Positions 6,006-7,574 of a stretch of 7,574 bases of DNA are shown here, in pieces. Each line of letters begins with the position of its first letter. The first letter of the stretch is position 1. The translations under genes were made by a program, and so were the position numbers. The notes under the pieces were generated by a model. That model was not told the DNA's origin, made no database searches, and saw only the letters and a program-made list of their open reading frames with translations. This stretch comes from an uncultured Christensenellaceae bacterium. GTDB lineage: Bacteria > Bacillota > Clostridia > Christensenellales > UBA1242. The DNA is taken from NCBI GenBank assembly GCA_949902685.1, contig CATLDS010000020.1, positions 1-7,574 of the forward strand, given 5' to 3'.

Positions 6006-6509
6006 TTAATCATCAAAATCGTCATCGGTGTCATCGTCGTCTTCGTCATCTATATCATCATCGTCGAAGTCATAATCTTCATCTTCCAAATCGTCTTCGT
6101 CCTCATCATCTTTATCGAGGTCTTCAACGAAGTCAAAGTCATCAACGATACCAGTAGTGGTCTCTTCCTCATCTTGATCATAGACACTATCGGTGATTAC
6201 TTCCTCGTCGTCCTCGTCTTCTTCGTCATCATCCGATATGTACTTGTGCCAATCATCGAGTTCCTTATTCTCTGCATCTTCATCAGTGATGCCCAACTCT
6301 TGTCTACATGTATCGCATATCTCTTCGTCGTTTTGAACAAAATTAATCTTACAAATAGGACATAACTCCAAATCTGCAATGTCATCATCACTAGATTTGA
6401 TAAGCTTCAGTTCCTTCTTGCATACATTACAATATTGATCTGCCTTCTTGATATAATTCAACTCGCATCTAGGACATAAAATCCATACTGGCTTAGTAGC
6501 CTTTGCCAT
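6006..6509 (-). CDS. Double zinc-ribbon protein with a long Asp/Glu-rich tail, function unknown
   Basis: I do not recognise a characterised homologue. The 167-residue protein has two tandem four-cysteine knuckles of identical spacing: CPRC-x11-CNVC (12-30) and CPIC-x11-CDTC (50-68). They share the pattern CPxCxxN...CxxCxxEL, so they look like an internal duplication, each likely binding one zinc. Residues 92-167 form a disordered tail of which roughly two thirds are Asp or Glu, ending TDDDFDD. There is no signal peptide or membrane segment. The layout (folded head, acidic tail) recalls the delta subunit of RNA polymerase, but the head is unrelated, so this is only an analogy. Nucleic-acid mimicry, chaperoning of basic proteins or metal buffering are possible. 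The ATG has AAAGGAGA upstream. It has its own promoter and terminator, and lies 147 bases downstream of spo0A. Confidence 0.85.
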   Translation of the reverse strand: MAKATKPVWILCPRCELNYIKKADQYCNVCKKELKLIKSSDDDIADLELCPICKINFVQNDEEICDTCRQELGITDEDAENKELDDWHKYISDDDEEDEDDEEVITDSVYDQDEEETTTGIVDDFDFVEDLDKDDEDEDDLEDEDYDFDDDDIDDEDDDDTDDDFDD

Positions 6510-6578
6510 ACACTTCTCCTTTCATTTGGTTTAACCTAATATAAAGGTAGAGAATTGCACTCCACATTTATCTAGAAT

Positions 6579-6607
6579 ATTATAGTTAGAGAAAACGCTT
6601 TTGTCTA
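6579..6607 (-). promoter_or_regulatory. Sigma-A promoter of the zinc-ribbon gene
   Basis: On the minus strand, TAGACA (6602-6607, five of six consensus bases) is followed 17 bases later by a perfect TATAAT (6579-6584). The predicted start is near 6572, giving a leader of about 60 bases before the ATG. No clear GC-rich terminator for spo0A is visible between 6600 and 6656, so readthrough from spo0A is possible. Confidence 0.75.
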
Positions 6608-6656
6608 CTAAATTGCAAATATTTTCTAATTTAATTTATATACATCTTTTTACAAA

Positions 6657-7406
6657 TTATGCACCCTCTATGAGCATTTTATCTGCCACTAGTGCAATAA
6701 ATTCTCCATTCGTTGGCTTCTCATTGCTTGAATATACTTTAATACCAAATAAATTATTTATATTTTCAATTTTGCCTCTATTCCAAGCAACCTCAATAGC
6801 ATGACGTATAGCCCTCTCCACTTTAGAAGCGCTAGTGTCATATTTCTCAGCTATAGTTGGATATAGTTTCTTAGTAATTGAATTTATTATTTCAGGATTA
6901 GCTATTGCCAACTTGATTGCCTCTCTTAAAAATTGGTAGCCTTTTATATGTGCAGGTATTCCTACTGTAATGAATATGTTAGTAATTTTTTCTTCAATAT
7001 AATTAGGCGTCTTTGAATTAAAAAAAACATTTGTTTGAGTTTTGTTAGGACTCAAAATATCCTCTACTCTATCCTTTAATGTCTCAACATCAAATGGCTT
7101 AATACAATAATATGATGCACCTAAAGAAATAGCTTTATTAATGAAGCCATCCATAGAAAGCGCAGACTGTATGATTAATTTAGTCTGTGTACCATGTACT
7201 TTCTCTAATACTTTAAATCCATCCATTGAACGTAGTACTATGTCCATAATAACAATATCAGGGTTGTGTTGATTAATGAGTTTAACTAACTCTTCACCAT
7301 CACCAGTAGTCGCTAATATATCATATTTATCTTGCGTAAAAGTGCTCTTTAATTCTATCAAAGTATTTTGATCTTCATCTGCTAGTATTAATTTTGTTTT
7401 TTCCAT
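6657..7406 (-). CDS. spo0A: Sporulation master response regulator Spo0A
   Basis: Transcription factor that, when phosphorylated, starts sporulation by binding 0A boxes. The 249-residue protein has a receiver domain (1-119) with acidic pocket D10-E11, phosphoacceptor D55 (IVIMDIVL), Ser81 at the switch Thr/Ser position, and Lys103 in CIKPFD. A short linker (about 120-137) leads to the Spo0A_C DNA-binding domain, with VGIPAHIKGYQFLREAI (148-164), ITKKLYPTIA (177-186), the recognition helix SASKVERAIRHAIEVAWNRG (192-211) and the ending KPTNGEFIALVADK. The receiver usually reads DI.MP..DG after the phospho-Asp; here it is DIVLRSMDG, so the conserved Pro is Arg59. I chose ATG 7406 because it matches the family N-terminus (MEKTKL) and has GAGGGGA upstream; a longer in-frame reading to 7520 is low-complexity and spurious. 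No clear sigma-A promoter is visible; see the findings for a sigma-H-like element. Confidence 0.97.
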   Translation of the reverse strand: MEKTKLILADEDQNTLIELKSTFTQDKYDILATTGDGEELVKLINQHNPDIVIMDIVLRSMDGFKVLEKVHGTQTKLIIQSALSMDGFINKAISLGASYYCIKPFDVETLKDRVEDILSPNKTQTNVFFNSKTPNYIEEKITNIFITVGIPAHIKGYQFLREAIKLAIANPEIINSITKKLYPTIAEKYDTSASKVERAIRHAIEVAWNRGKIENINNLFGIKVYSSNEKPTNGEFIALVADKMLIEGA

Positions 7407-7411
7407 AAAAT

Positions 7412-7417
7412 CCCCTC
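7412..7417 (-). promoter_or_regulatory. Ribosome binding site of spo0A
   Basis: The minus-strand GAGGGG lies five bases before the ATG at 7406 and decides this start over the in-frame upstream extension. Confidence 0.75.
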
Positions 7418-7475
7418 TTTTAAATGCATTTATTACACAATAATATAATAACAAATATTTTATAAAAATTTTCCT

Positions 7476-7497
7476 GCTGTACATAAAAAAGTACAAC
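7476..7497. repeat. Inverted repeat between spo0A and the divergent promoter
   Basis: Arms GCTGTAC (7476-7482) and GTACAAC (7491-7497) flank an A-rich eight-base centre. The repeat lies just upstream of the plus-strand promoter and about 70 bases ahead of the spo0A start, so it could be an operator. It is short and may be chance. Confidence 0.35.
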
Positions 7498-7505
7498 GTT
7501 TGGTG

Positions 7506-7535
7506 TTGACGTGTATACAAGATTAAGGATATAAT
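7506..7535 (+). promoter_or_regulatory. Outward sigma-A promoter at the right edge
   Basis: On the plus strand, TTGACG (7506-7511) and a perfect TATAAT (7530-7535) are 18 bases apart. Transcription would begin near 7542 and leave the window, so a divergent gene or RNA probably lies to the right. The 35 or so transcribed bases in view contain no convincing ribosome site. This is the only plus-strand signal of this kind I found. Confidence 0.68.
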
Positions 7536-7574
7536 ACAAGTACAGAATGTTACTCCGCATAAAACTTAATAACA

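Noticed and set aside
5955..6365. Plus-strand open frame of 136 codons that would encode a very hydrophobic protein
   Set aside because: It is the antisense of the Asp/Glu codon run in the zinc-ribbon gene; GAT/GAC read backwards gives Ile/Val. It starts inside the terminator and has no ribosome site.
7476..7497. Intrinsic terminator on either strand
   Set aside because: The stem is short, its centre is A/T-rich and no T-run follows it, so it is listed only as a possible operator-like repeat.
7407..7520. N-terminal extension of Spo0A
   Set aside because: The extra residues match nothing in the family; the ATG at 7406 has a proper ribosome site and the family N-terminus.
1..7574. CRISPR array, insertion sequence, phage genes, tRNA or rRNA
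   Set aside because: No repeated spaced units, transposase or integrase motifs, terminal repeats or tRNA-like folds were seen. The amidase resembles endolysins only in its domain type and sits among chromosomal genes.

Overview
This window looks like chromosome from an AT-rich, anaerobic, endospore-forming Firmicute of the class Clostridia. The evidence is Spo0A, SpoIIR and a SleB-type cortex hydrolase, together with a Veg protein, a Firmicutes-type HisRS and an [FeFe]-hydrogenase. All nine protein genes lie on the minus strand, so transcription runs from high to low coordinates. I see no mobile element, CRISPR array, tRNA or rRNA.

Layout in the direction of transcription. The right edge (7407-7574) is an intergenic control region with a strong promoter pointing outward on the plus strand. 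Next is spo0A (6657-7406), the master regulator of sporulation. A sigma-A-like promoter (6579-6607) then drives a small double zinc-ribbon protein with a very acidic tail (6006-6509), which ends at a clear intrinsic terminator (5961-5994). The veg gene (5687-5929) follows and has its own terminator (5661-5688). A promoter with perfect consensus hexamers (5631-5660) begins a tight operon: hisS (4359-5603), an [FeFe]-hydrogenase (3027-4334), an HD-domain hydrolase (2423-3019) and probably an amidase-3 protein with two peptidoglycan-binding domains (1319-2377). A terminator (1247-1281) closes this operon. Finally spoIIR (703-1227) and a sleB-like cortex hydrolase (1-693, cut by the window edge) form a translationally tight pair.

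Together the window holds the start of sporulation (Spo0A), the forespore-to-mother-cell signal that activates sigma-E (SpoIIR), and cell-wall enzymes likely used in spore morphogenesis or germination (SleB-like, amidase-like). A housekeeping and redox operon (HisRS, hydrogenase, HD hydrolase) sits between them. The most unusual points are: a Tyr where the amidase should have a zinc-ligand His; a Pro where HisRS should have the motif-3 Arg; hydrogenase placed directly behind HisRS; spoIIR and sleB sharing a junction where the ribosome site overlaps the stop codon; and the uncharacterised acidic zinc-ribbon protein. I did not find a convincing new defence or mobile system.
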